Virus record (IMG/VR): IMGVR_UViG_3300025645_003552
Span: 1 to 20,480 of that record
Direction: 5' to 3' (one strand)
Source: a virus
DNA: 20,480 bases
In this document: piece by piece, positions 6,976-13,785 of the stretch
How the letters are laid out: each line of letters opens with the position of its first letter
Numbering within the stretch: position 1 is the stretch's first letter
The notes under the pieces: model-generated
What the model was told of the DNA's origin: nothing
Databases searched by the model: none
Seen by the model: only the letters and a program-made list of their open reading frames with translations
Made by a program: the position numbers and the translations under genes

Positions 6976-8237
6976 GAATAGTAACAAAATCAGATTGTCC
7001 TTTTTGCTCAATGGCAAAGAATTGGCTCAAAGAACATTCCTTTGAATACACAGAAGATTTAATTAACAATGAAGAAGAACGTCTTGCGTTCTATCAAACA
7101 ATCAATGGTGCTACAGAAATTGTGGGTGAATTAAATACTCGCAGAATTAATTCTGTTCCTCAAATTTTTATTGATGATAAACGTATCGGTGGATATGATG
7201 AGTTGTTAAAGGTGGGTGATGACTTGTTAAGAAAACGCTGTGGGGGTGGACTGATGCAATTTAGTGAAACCTATAAACCATTTCATTATCCTTGGGCAGT
7301 AGAGATTACCACACGCCATGAGAAAGCACACTGGATAGAAGATGAACTTGATTTGTCTGATGATGTTTCAGATTGGAAGTCTGGTAAGGTTACAGATATT
7401 GAAAAGGAATATGTCACAAACATTCTACGTCTGTTTACACAGTCAGATGTTGCAGTCGGTCAGAACTATTTCGATCAGTTCATTCCTAAGTTTAAGAACA
7501 ATGAAATTCGTAATATGTTGGGTTCTTTTGCAGCTCGAGAAGGTATTCATCAACGTGCGTATGCATTGTTAAACGAAACACTAGGACTACCAGACAGCGA
7601 GTATCATGCGTTCTTAGAATACAAAGTGATGGTTGACAAGATTGAGTTTATGCAAGAGTCTGATAATAATAGTATGAAGGGTTTGGGTCTTGCGCTTGCA
7701 AAGTCGGTGTTCAACGAAGGCGTTGCGCTATTTGCATCATTCGTTATGTTGTTAAACTTCCAACGGTTCGGTAAGATGAAAGGTATGGGTAAAGTTGTTG
7801 AATGGTCTATTCGTGACGAGTCTATGCATGTTGAAGGAAATGCAAAGTTGTTTCGTCAATTCTGTATCGAACACCCCAAAGTAGTTGATGATGAATTTAA
7901 ACTAAGCATTTACGAGATGGCGCGAGTCGCAGTTAAGTTAGAAGATAAGTTTGTTGACCTTGCATATAAACTAGGAAATGTTGATGGTTTAGAAGCATCC
8001 GAAGTAAAATCATATATAAGGTATATAACAGATAGGCGACTATTGCAGTTAGGTCTAAAGACTAACTTTAAGGTAAAAGAAAATCCACTACCTTGGCTAG
8101 AATGGGTTTTAAATGGCGCCGACCACACTAACTTTTTTGAAAATCGTGTTACTGAATATGAGGTAGCAGGATTGTCTGGCAATTGGGATGATGCATATGA
8201 AAAAGAAAGTGAGGTGGCCGTATGCTCAATAAATTGA
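6963..8237 (+). CDS. nrdB: Glutaredoxin-NrdB fusion (ribonucleotide reductase small subunit)
   Basis: A 424-residue fusion. Residues 1-95 form a glutaredoxin: Cys12-Pro-Phe-Cys15, then NSVPQIFID with the cis-Pro and IGGYDEL. After a CGGG linker, residues 98-424 are the class I R2 subunit, with metal ligands Asp162, Glu193, His196, Glu252, Glu286 and His289, and radical Tyr200 four residues after His196 as in E. coli (H118/Y122). The chosen ATG at 6963 has AAGAGGAG ending 8 bases upstream, inside nrdA; an in-frame GTG at 6954 overlaps that site and is rejected. The fused glutaredoxin can plausibly reduce the C-terminal Cys pair of NrdA. An ATG at codon 98 could also give a stand-alone R2. T4 keeps the glutaredoxin (nrdC) as a separate gene. 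Confidence 0.93.
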   Translation: MSGIRIVTKSDCPFCSMAKNWLKEHSFEYTEDLINNEEERLAFYQTINGATEIVGELNTRRINSVPQIFIDDKRIGGYDELLKVGDDLLRKRCGGGLMQFSETYKPFHYPWAVEITTRHEKAHWIEDELDLSDDVSDWKSGKVTDIEKEYVTNILRLFTQSDVAVGQNYFDQFIPKFKNNEIRNMLGSFAAREGIHQRAYALLNETLGLPDSEYHAFLEYKVMVDKIEFMQESDNNSMKGLGLALAKSVFNEGVALFASFVMLLNFQRFGKMKGMGKVVEWSIRDESMHVEGNAKLFRQFCIEHPKVVDDEFKLSIYEMARVAVKLEDKFVDLAYKLGNVDGLEASEVKSYIRYITDRRLLQLGLKTNFKVKENPLPWLEWVLNGADHTNFFENRVTEYEVAGLSGNWDDAYEKESEVAVCSIN

Positions 8238-8392
8238 TTGTTTGTAATGAATGTGATGCAGAATTTAAAGTTGCCCACACTATGGATGAGGTTTATTATA
8301 GAGTAGAGTATTGTGTTTTTTGTGGTGGCGAACTATCCGAAGAAAATAAAGATGAAGTAGAACCACCAGAATGGACTGATGATGACGAATAA
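8222..8392 (+). CDS. 56-residue zinc-ribbon protein
   Basis: A small acidic protein that begins inside the end of nrdB (16-base overlap) with GAGGTGG as its ribosome-binding site. Cys8-x2-Cys11 (VCNECD) and Cys31-x2-Cys34 (YCVFCGG) make a four-cysteine zinc ribbon, followed by an acidic tail (EPPEWTDDDE). This pattern recurs in marine T4-like phages. The function is unknown; a role in protein or nucleic-acid binding is inferred. Too short for common ORF cut-offs and easily missed. Confidence 0.72.
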   Translation: MLNKLIVCNECDAEFKVAHTMDEVYYRVEYCVFCGGELSEENKDEVEPPEWTDDDE

Positions 8393-8561
8393 TGATGGGG
8401 GAAAAGGTTCTTCTCCAAGACCCATAAGTAATAAGAAACAATTTGATAAAAATTGGAATTTGATATTCGGAGAGAAGAAAGATAATGAAAACGCAAAGTG
8501 CAAAAGCAAAAGGAAGAAGATTTCAGCAGTGGGTTCGCATGATGCTCATAGAGTGTCTTGA
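8379..8561 (+). CDS. Short phage protein with GKGSSPRP motif
   Basis: About 60 residues, starting at ATG 8379 or 8382, overlapping the zinc-ribbon gene by 14 bases and the nuclease gene by 77. The first half has a recognisable small-phage-protein motif, GKGSSPRPIS, followed by FDKNWNLIFG, which I recall in short marine-phage proteins. The second half is basic and lies wholly within the overlap with the nuclease frame, so only the first 35 residues look constrained. Function unknown. Confidence 0.55.
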   Translation: MMTNNDGGKGSSPRPISNKKQFDKNWNLIFGEKKDNENAKCKSKRKKISAVGSHDAHRVS

Positions 8562-8850
8562 TGTACATCCAGAAGATGTAGAAAGTAGGTCGATGGGTGC
8601 TGGTGGTGAAGATTTGATTATGGCAAGAGCTGCAAGAGAAAAGTTTCCATATTCAATTGAGTGTAAAAACCAAGAAACACTTAATGTGTGGAAATCATAC
8701 GAACAAGCAAAATCCAACTCTGGAGAATATGAGCCAGTAGTTTTTATAAGACGAAATAATCAAACACCTCTAGTAGTGGTTGATGCAGAATACTTTATTG
8801 AGTTGCATCGAATGTTACCAAAGGAATATAATATAGATGAGCTTTGTTGA
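8485..8850 (+). CDS. PD-(D/E)XK-type endonuclease (Holliday-resolvase-like fold)
   Basis: This 121-residue protein has an N-terminal helix (AKAKGRRFQQWVRMMLIE), then SMGAGGED with Asp43, and the catalytic Glu59-Cys-Lys61 (YSIECKNQE). With Glu23 these form the PD-(D/E)XK nuclease core seen in VRR-NUC and archaeal resolvase-like enzymes. It probably cuts branched or damaged phage DNA in replication or recombination; the substrate is not determined. It shares 14 bases with the following methyltransferase gene. A restriction-like pairing with the methyltransferase was considered, but that enzyme does not look like a DNA methylase. Confidence 0.75.
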   Translation: MKTQSAKAKGRRFQQWVRMMLIECLDVHPEDVESRSMGAGGEDLIMARAAREKFPYSIECKNQETLNVWKSYEQAKSNSGEYEPVVFIRRNNQTPLVVVDAEYFIELHRMLPKEYNIDELC

Positions 8851-9397
8851 AGAATATAAGAAATACCACGCAGAAGAAGAACATAATTTTCCCGGCAATA
8901 GTCTTAGACCACAACTAAGACACATTGTCGATTTGGTACAAGATACTAAATCAAAAACCTTGCTTGATTATGGTTGTGGTAAGGGATTACAATACTCTGA
9001 ATGGAAACACCACGAAGAGTTTGGAGTGATGCCTGCTTTATATGACCCTGCTGTTCCAGCATTTCAAAAACTACCATCTGGGCCTTTTCATGGTGTGTAT
9101 TCCACAGATGTATTGGAACACATACCCAAAGAACAAATTCCAGAAACAATATATAACATTTATTCACGAGCAGAACGATTTGTTTTCCTCGGAATATGCA
9201 CTAGACCAGCAAATACAATCCTTCCAAATGGTGAAAACGCACATTGTACAGTAGAACCAATAGGTTTCTGGCGAACAATGGTCGAAAAATATGCACCAAA
9301 CCCTGTCTATACTCACATAAAAACCTATGGTAACTGCAATAGTTACGAAATACTTCATGAAGATGTTTATCTTGAGTGGTATATAAACAACGTGTGA
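8837..9397 (+). CDS. Class I SAM-dependent methyltransferase
   Basis: This 186-residue protein has SAM-binding motif I LLDYGCGKG (Asp44 to Gly50) and the post-core motif STDVLEHIP (Asp91 to His95), typical of the Methyltransf_11/UbiE-like fold. The DPPY or NPPY motif of DNA adenine or cytosine-N4 methylases is absent, and so is the PC motif of C5 methylases. The substrate is therefore more likely a small molecule, sugar or protein. It overlaps the nuclease gene by 14 bases and is the last gene before the late promoters. Confidence 0.78.
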   Translation: MSFVEEYKKYHAEEEHNFPGNSLRPQLRHIVDLVQDTKSKTLLDYGCGKGLQYSEWKHHEEFGVMPALYDPAVPAFQKLPSGPFHGVYSTDVLEHIPKEQIPETIYNIYSRAERFVFLGICTRPANTILPNGENAHCTVEPIGFWRTMVEKYAPNPVYTHIKTYGNCNSYEILHEDVYLEWYINNV

Positions 9398-9400
9398 CGT

Positions 9401-9408
9401 TATAAATA
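9401..9408 (+). promoter_or_regulatory. T4-type late promoter TATAAATA (distal copy)
   Basis: Exact TATAAATA in the 52-base gap between the methyltransferase and the curli-like operon, 27 bases upstream of a second exact copy. An ATACCTA / TAGGTAT inverted pair (9406-9412 and 9434-9440) overlaps the ends of both copies. Confidence 0.68.
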
Positions 9409-9427
9409 CCTAACCGAATAGATATCT

Positions 9428-9435
9428 TATAAATA
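9428..9435 (+). promoter_or_regulatory. T4-type late promoter TATAAATA (proximal copy)
   Basis: Second exact late-promoter octamer, placed so that transcription would begin about 10-15 bases before the first start codon of the curli-like operon. Two tandem copies imply strong late expression of the genes at 9450-15642. Confidence 0.75.
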
Positions 9436-9449
9436 GGTATATTGGAGGT

Positions 9450-9749
9450 ATGAATGTGGATGTATTTACATTAATTACTAAGGTGGGAGCGCCAGTTGCT
9501 GGAGCTTTAGTTATGGGATTCTTCATTTTTTTAGTATTAAAACAAATACTAGAAGGTATCATCGATCAAATAAGAACTCTAACTATGTTTTGTAAAATGC
9601 TTGAAGATAGAGCAAGAGTGGGTTGTAATGAGCTTATAAAGATTGATTTGTTGGTTAGTTCTGCTTTAGGAGTTACCCCAGACATCAATAGAATTGCTCG
9701 TGCTGAAAACTTCAAAGAAGATGGAAAGTTGGATGTGAGGAGAGATTAA
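9450..9749 (+). CDS. One-TM protein at head of curli-like operon
   Basis: About 99 residues. The N-terminus FTLITKVGAPVAGALVMGFFIFLVLKQ... gives one membrane helix (about residues 10-33), followed by a mixed helical cytoplasmic or periplasmic part with two cysteines (MFCKMLEDRARVGC). The pattern ITxxGxPVxxAxxMGxFI is shared with the next gene, so the two are probably paralogues. GGAGG sits one base before ATG 9450 but 7 bases before an in-frame GTG at 9456, so the real start may be the GTG. Family unknown; holin-like or scaffold roles are possible. It is the first gene after the tandem late promoters. Confidence 0.68.
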   Translation: MNVDVFTLITKVGAPVAGALVMGFFIFLVLKQILEGIIDQIRTLTMFCKMLEDRARVGCNELIKIDLLVSSALGVTPDINRIARAENFKEDGKLDVRRD

Positions 9750-10078
9750 TGGGAGATGTAGCAAAACTAATTACCGAATTTGGGTTTCCAGTTGTTATGG
9801 CTGTCGGTATGGGTTATTTTATATACTACATATGGCAGTTTATTAGTAACAACATTCAACCAGAGTTAGACGCAATGCATCTTGCTCTTATAAAATGTAT
9901 AGACCAAAATCGTATGTTAGATAATGATATGATACGACTGCAACAAAAAGTAAATGTAGTTTTAGAATATAGAGAAAAAGATAAAATGCAAGAAGAAATA
10001 CAAGAACAGGCAGAAAAAATCAGCAATGAAAAAGTATTGGCTGGAAAAAAACAAAATGAAAATAAACAGAACACTTAA
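9749..10078 (+). CDS. One-TM coiled-coil protein, paralogue of previous gene
   Basis: 109 residues: an N-terminal membrane helix (about residues 10-32, FGFPVVMAVGMGYFIYYIW), then a helical region (QPELDAMHLALIKCIDQNRMLDNDMIRLQQKVNVVLEYRE split by charged residues) and a Lys/Gln/Glu-rich coiled tail. It matches a small family I associate with marine phages; function unknown. Its ATG shares one base with the preceding stop, and its 3' end overlaps the CsgF gene, so it is translated with the secretion genes. It might be an inner-membrane partner of the pore or a holin. Confidence 0.68.
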   Translation: MGDVAKLITEFGFPVVMAVGMGYFIYYIWQFISNNIQPELDAMHLALIKCIDQNRMLDNDMIRLQQKVNVVLEYREKDKMQEEIQEQAEKISNEKVLAGKKQNENKQNT

Positions 10079-10535
10079 TTTTAAAATTAAAATAGCTATT
10101 TTATTATCGTTGTTTTTGTGTATGCATGTTGCAGAATATTCTAAAGCAAGCGACTTGGTTCATCAGTGGAAGTCACCAGCTTTTAGTGGAAATGGTTACA
10201 GTTCACACGCACTAACAATTGAAAACCAAGAACATTCTAGAAAGAAAGCGATAAGAGAAAAGAAAGAAGCTGCAGAAAGAGAAGCGTTAAGAGATGCAGC
10301 TAATACAAATCTTTCGAAGTTTATGAAAAATGTTGAATCAAGAATTTATGCACAGCTGTCAAAACAACTCGTAGACAGTATGTTCGGAGAAAATTCTGGA
10401 CAAGCAGGTACAGTCACATTTGAAGGTACAACAATCAGTTACGTCAAAGATACAGAAAACGTAACCCTAACAATAGTGGATACAAATGCAAGCGAAACCG
10501 TTATTACAGTTCCTATTGGCGACTTTACTTTTTAG
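10056..10535 (+). CDS. csgF: Curli assembly factor CsgF homologue
   Basis: About 159 residues from ATG 10056. An in-frame ATG at 10026 would add ten polar residues before the signal peptide and lies deeper in the previous gene. The signal peptide (KIAILLSLFLCMHVAEYSKA) probably ends at KA|SD. The mature N-terminus SDLVHQWKSPAFSGNG resembles the CsgF segment F-x-NPxFGGNP that plugs into the CsgG barrel. A Lys/Glu/Ala helix follows, then MKNVESRIYAQLSKQLVD, matching the ESRLxSQL helix of CsgF, and a C-terminal beta part (GTTISYVKD, NVTLTIVDT). In bacteria CsgF sits on the outer face of the CsgG pore and couples secretion to nucleation. It directly precedes and overlaps csgG by 50 bases. Confidence 0.85.
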   Translation: MKINRTLNFKIKIAILLSLFLCMHVAEYSKASDLVHQWKSPAFSGNGYSSHALTIENQEHSRKKAIREKKEAAEREALRDAANTNLSKFMKNVESRIYAQLSKQLVDSMFGENSGQAGTVTFEGTTISYVKDTENVTLTIVDTNASETVITVPIGDFTF

Positions 10536-11268
10536 TCTAGGTGGTTGTGCTACGACAGAATTCTTAGAAGCACCAACATCTACATCAGTCCCGATGGTGA
10601 ACAAATTAGAAAATTTTCCACCTCCTGAGAGGAAGGTTGACATAGCCGTGTATAAATTTGTCGATCAAACGGGGCAAAGGAAACCTATTGACACTGGTGC
10701 TTCATTCAGTATGGCTGTAACACAAGGAGCAGCAACGTGGTTAGTACAAGCACTTAAATCTGCTGGAAAGGGAGAGTGGTTTACAGTTGTTGAAAGAATG
10801 CAATTAGACCAACTGTTAAAAGAACGGCAGATTATAAGAAATACAAGAACCACTTATGATGGTGAAAATGCAAAAAAAGTTAGGCCTTTAACTTTTGCTG
10901 GTGTTTTCGTAGCTGGTGGAATTGTTGGTTATGATTCTAATATAGAAACTGGAGGTGCTGGTGCAAGATATTTGGGAGTAGGCCCACAAGTTGAATACCG
11001 TAGAGATATGGTGTCGGTTGGTCTACGATTAATATCTGTTCAAACAGGTGAAGTTTTACTTGCAGTAAGCTCCGAAAAAACTATATTAAGTGCTAAAGTT
11101 GGCGTAAGTCTTTTCACATTTTTAGACATGGGTACTAAATTGTTAGAAGTTGAAGCTGGCGTTACTGAGAATGAGTCTACATCTTATGCAGTTCGTAAAG
11201 CAATCGAACATTGTGTAAGTCAGATAATTGAGGAAGGGATAGAAAAAGAACTATGGAAATTTAAATAA
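10486..11268 (+). CDS. csgG: Outer-membrane curli secretion pore CsgG homologue
   Basis: 260-residue lipoprotein. The lipobox LGGC has Cys21 as the lipid anchor. The body matches CsgG along its length: DIAVYKFVDQTGQRKP, AVTQGA, a LxERQIIRxTR-like stretch (LLKERQIIRNTR), GGIVGYDSN, GGAGARYLGVG, LRLISVQTGEVL, SEKTIL, and the C-terminal AIEHCVSQIIEEGIEKELW. CsgG forms a nonameric outer-membrane channel that exports unfolded curlin. The constriction loop that carries Tyr51, Asn55 and Phe56 in mature E. coli CsgG is here IDTGASF (residues 68-74), one residue longer, with only the Phe clearly kept. Length is close to E. coli CsgG. It starts 50 bases inside csgF. Confidence 0.95.
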   Translation: MQAKPLLQFLLATLLFSLGGCATTEFLEAPTSTSVPMVNKLENFPPPERKVDIAVYKFVDQTGQRKPIDTGASFSMAVTQGAATWLVQALKSAGKGEWFTVVERMQLDQLLKERQIIRNTRTTYDGENAKKVRPLTFAGVFVAGGIVGYDSNIETGGAGARYLGVGPQVEYRRDMVSVGLRLISVQTGEVLLAVSSEKTILSAKVGVSLFTFLDMGTKLLEVEAGVTENESTSYAVRKAIEHCVSQIIEEGIEKELWKFK

Positions 11269-11280
11269 GGAGACAACTAA

Positions 11281-11985
11281 ATGAAAACGATTATATCTAG
11301 CATACTTGTATTAATTGCTCTCGTTTATTTTGTTATGTGGGGAGTGGGAGAAAGTTATGCAAGCGATGTATACATTACACAGTCAGGCGCAAGTCTTACT
11401 GCAAATGTTAATCAAGACGGACAGACCAATAAGTTTGGTGATTCAACTACGGCAGTTACTTTAACAGGTGACAATCAGACTTTGGATATTGACCAAATTG
11501 GTAATACAAATACCATTGCAGCTTCTGTTGTGGGTGCGACACAAACATTCACACTTAAACAAGAAGGTAGCAGTAATACATCTACTGTATCGGTTGGTGC
11601 TAACTCTGCGTCAGCTGACAATAGTATTATTGAAACGATCACAGGTAGTTCAAACACAACTACTGTCAACGTAGGTAACTCAGCTGCATCTGATGATGCA
11701 GATATTGATTTGACTGCAACTGGTGATAGCAATACTATAACCATTAATGAAAACAGTACTGCATCACTAACTGGTAGTGATAAAAAGGTAACAAACATTA
11801 CTGCAATCGGTTCTAGCAATACTATTACATCAACACATACTGGTGCAGCTGACCAAGATACAACTCTACATCATACAGGAGCATCTAGCACATTTGCGAT
11901 TACTCAAGGTGGTGCGTATGACGGCACAACCTCTATGACAACAGTGGGGTCTGGTCATAATGTTACGGTTACTATGGACGATTAG
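11281..11985 (+). CDS. Secreted curlin-like beta-repeat protein 1
   Basis: 234 residues. A signal peptide (residues 1-27, ending SYA|SD) is followed by about eight imperfect repeats of 22-28 residues with a Q-x-G-x-x-N or G-S/D-x-N-T-x-T core: ITQSGASLT, VNQDGQTN, IDQIGNTNTI, LKQEGSSNT, ITGSSNTTTV, ATGDSNTITI, AIGSSNTIT, TVGSGHNVTV. This follows the curlin repeat (S-x5-Q-x-G-x-x-N-x-A-x-Q) loosely, with some Gln replaced by Thr. Very rich in Thr, Ser, Asn, Asp and Gly, and free of Cys in the mature part. Immediately downstream of csgG with an AAGGAG site. Probably the main fibre-forming substrate of the phage pore. Whether it forms amyloid is unknown. Confidence 0.8.
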   Translation: MKTIISSILVLIALVYFVMWGVGESYASDVYITQSGASLTANVNQDGQTNKFGDSTTAVTLTGDNQTLDIDQIGNTNTIAASVVGATQTFTLKQEGSSNTSTVSVGANSASADNSIIETITGSSNTTTVNVGNSAASDDADIDLTATGDSNTITINENSTASLTGSDKKVTNITAIGSSNTITSTHTGAADQDTTLHHTGASSTFAITQGGAYDGTTSMTTVGSGHNVTVTMDD

Positions 11986-13033
11986 TTTTACACTTTTGAT
12001 GCTGATGAGCAATATTGCTCTGTCAGACACTATTGGTAATGTAGTAAAACAAAAAGGAAATGCCTCAGTTGAGAGAGCAAAGAATAAACTTTCTTTGAAA
12101 AAAGACTTTGGTATTGAATTTAAAGATAATGTCCGTACAGGAAATGGTGACGTTGGCATAAAATTTGTAGATAATACAAATGTGGCAATAAGCCCGCACA
12201 GTTCATTGGTAATAGATGACTTTGTGTACGACCCAAATAATAAGGGTGGGTCTAAACTTGTACTGAATGTCGCATTGGGAACAGTTCGATATGCAAGTGG
12301 TAACATTGCAAAACTGAATGCTCAAAATGTTGATATTCGTACTCCAACAGCACGAATAGGTGTTCTTGGAACTGCGTTCAGTATGACCGTTGATGAAGTC
12401 GGAAAGTCTTTGATTATTCTGCTTCCCAATGCAGACGGAACAGTGGGTAAAATTTCAGTAGAGAGTGAAGCTGGTCAAGTTATGCTCAATCAAGCATTTC
12501 AATCTACACTGGTTACAAATGGTGAAAGTATGCCAACTAAACCAGTTGTACTTGATTTATCTTTAGACCAGATTAATAATCTATTAATAATCAAACCACC
12601 AAAAGAAAAACTTATAGAAATAGTTAGAAACATTAATAGTTCAAATAACTTGTTAGATGTAGATTTCTTAGAGTATAAAGTGTTAGATGAAAATGAACTT
12701 GATGAAGACGAATTAGAATTTACTGAATTGGATATTAATCCTTTAGATGTAGATTTGTTGATGAATGTATTAGACCAATTGATTGCACTGACCGCACAGT
12801 CAGAAATGATAGATGGTAGAACAAGTGGGTTCAACAAAGCAACTCAAGTCAATACGCTTCGTGATGGTTCACGCTTAGAAATAATTAGACATGTTGGAAG
12901 TAGTGAGGTACATTTAAGACTAAACGCTGATTGGGGTTATGTAATTAATTTGACGCAAGGTGGAATACCTGTGCCGGAGATAACGACAGATGACGAAACT
13001 ACTAATAATATTGTTATCTATCAGTCTGAGTAG
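11960..13033 (+). CDS. Periplasmic FecR-domain protein
   Basis: 357 residues, starting 26 bases inside curlin 1. A signal peptide (about residues 1-22, ending IALS|DT) is followed by a FecR domain (about residues 55-150): DNVRTGNGDVGIKFVDNTNVAISP, LNVALGTVRYASG, VDIRTPTARIGVLGTAFSM. This beta-sandwich is known from sigma-factor signalling and from periplasmic proteins next to CHASE2 cyclases. Here there is no cytoplasmic anti-sigma helix or membrane helix, so it is a soluble periplasmic form. A second part has an acidic, Leu/Asp/Glu-rich region (about 231-270) and a short C-terminal beta domain. I infer it acts as a periplasmic sensor or adaptor between curlin export and the downstream cyclase. 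Confidence 0.82.
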   Translation: MLRLLWTISFTLLMLMSNIALSDTIGNVVKQKGNASVERAKNKLSLKKDFGIEFKDNVRTGNGDVGIKFVDNTNVAISPHSSLVIDDFVYDPNNKGGSKLVLNVALGTVRYASGNIAKLNAQNVDIRTPTARIGVLGTAFSMTVDEVGKSLIILLPNADGTVGKISVESEAGQVMLNQAFQSTLVTNGESMPTKPVVLDLSLDQINNLLIIKPPKEKLIEIVRNINSSNNLLDVDFLEYKVLDENELDEDELEFTELDINPLDVDLLMNVLDQLIALTAQSEMIDGRTSGFNKATQVNTLRDGSRLEIIRHVGSSEVHLRLNADWGYVINLTQGGIPVPEITTDDETTNNIVIYQSE

Positions 13034-13784
13034 TATTGCATACGCTGACAACAGTGTATTCATAGAACAAATTACTACTAGTGACGATACAACGATAACT
13101 ATTAATCAAGACGGCAATGACAATGCTGTCAACTTGTCTATGGCTCATGATGATAATACACTTGATTTTCATCAAGAGGGAAACAATAATACAATTAGTT
13201 GGGTTTCTTATTGGGGTTCTGGTAAATCTTGGGGCGGCGATTTAGATGGTTCTGATAATACATTACGATTTAAACAGTATAATACAACTGGTTCAGATTC
13301 AAACAGAATAGGATTTCATATACCTAGCAATGGTAATACTGTTGATGTATGTCAAGGAGCTTCTTTTGCCAGCAGTACATCTACGTCTTGTTCTGGAACT
13401 AGTTCTCAAGAATATGGTGGACATACCACTAATCTAGATTTACATTCTGGTGGTAACACGATTAAAATAGGACAACAAACAGGTACAGGAAATGCAGATC
13501 ATTATGTCCAACTATATACATATGGCGGTGAAAATAACGATATTTTTGTAAAACAAAATGGTAACGGAAATAAAACATTAAATATGACTGTGCGAACTGA
13601 TGGTGGCGAACAATCTATAATTCAGAAAGATAGTGGAGCTCATACTGCGACAATAGATTTAACAGGAAGTTATCACACAGATTTAGATTTAAAACAACAG
13701 GGTAGCACTAATCAATCGTATAGTTTAACACAAAATTGTCAAACGTCTGGCGGTTGTGGAGTAACACTAACACAAGGAAATTAG
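12990..13784 (+). CDS. Secreted curlin-like beta-repeat protein 2 (with Cys pairs)
   Basis: 264 residues, beginning 44 bases inside the FecR gene. A signal peptide of 19 residues ends AYA|DN. The repeats are looser than in curlin 1 but keep INQDGNDNAV, FHQEGNNNTI, VKQNGNGNKT, LKQQGSTNQS and LTLTQG-like ends. Two cysteine pairs, Cys121/Cys134 and Cys250/Cys256, may form disulfides, which is unusual for curlins. It is larger and more varied than curlin 1, so it may be the nucleator or cap (CsgB-like) or a functional head. The assignment as minor subunit is inference from its position and divergence. It stops one base before the cyclase gene. Confidence 0.75.
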   Translation: MTKLLIILLSISLSSIAYADNSVFIEQITTSDDTTITINQDGNDNAVNLSMAHDDNTLDFHQEGNNNTISWVSYWGSGKSWGGDLDGSDNTLRFKQYNTTGSDSNRIGFHIPSNGNTVDVCQGASFASSTSTSCSGTSSQEYGGHTTNLDLHSGGNTIKIGQQTGTGNADHYVQLYTYGGENNDIFVKQNGNGNKTLNMTVRTDGGEQSIIQKDSGAHTATIDLTGSYHTDLDLKQQGSTNQSYSLTQNCQTSGGCGVTLTQGN

Positions 13785-13785
13785 T

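Noticed and set aside
7910-8278. 122-residue minus-strand open frame opposite the end of nrdB
   Set aside because: It overlaps a conserved enzyme and the zinc-ribbon gene, is low in recognisable features, and no other gene in the window lies on the minus strand.
8485-9397. Nuclease plus methyltransferase as a restriction-modification pair
   Set aside because: The methyltransferase lacks DNA-methylase motifs (no DPPY/NPPY or PC), so the pairing is most likely a coincidence of compact gene order.
10636-10657. TTGACA and TATAAATT inside csgG
   Set aside because: The spacing is only about 8 bases, the octamer is not exact, and both are within well-conserved coding sequence.
11475-12306. Long open frames on the minus strand (11475-11819 and 11866-12306) opposite the curlin and FecR genes
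   Set aside because: They lie opposite strongly supported secreted proteins, show no domain, and arise from the repetitive Thr/Asn-rich codons of the + strand.
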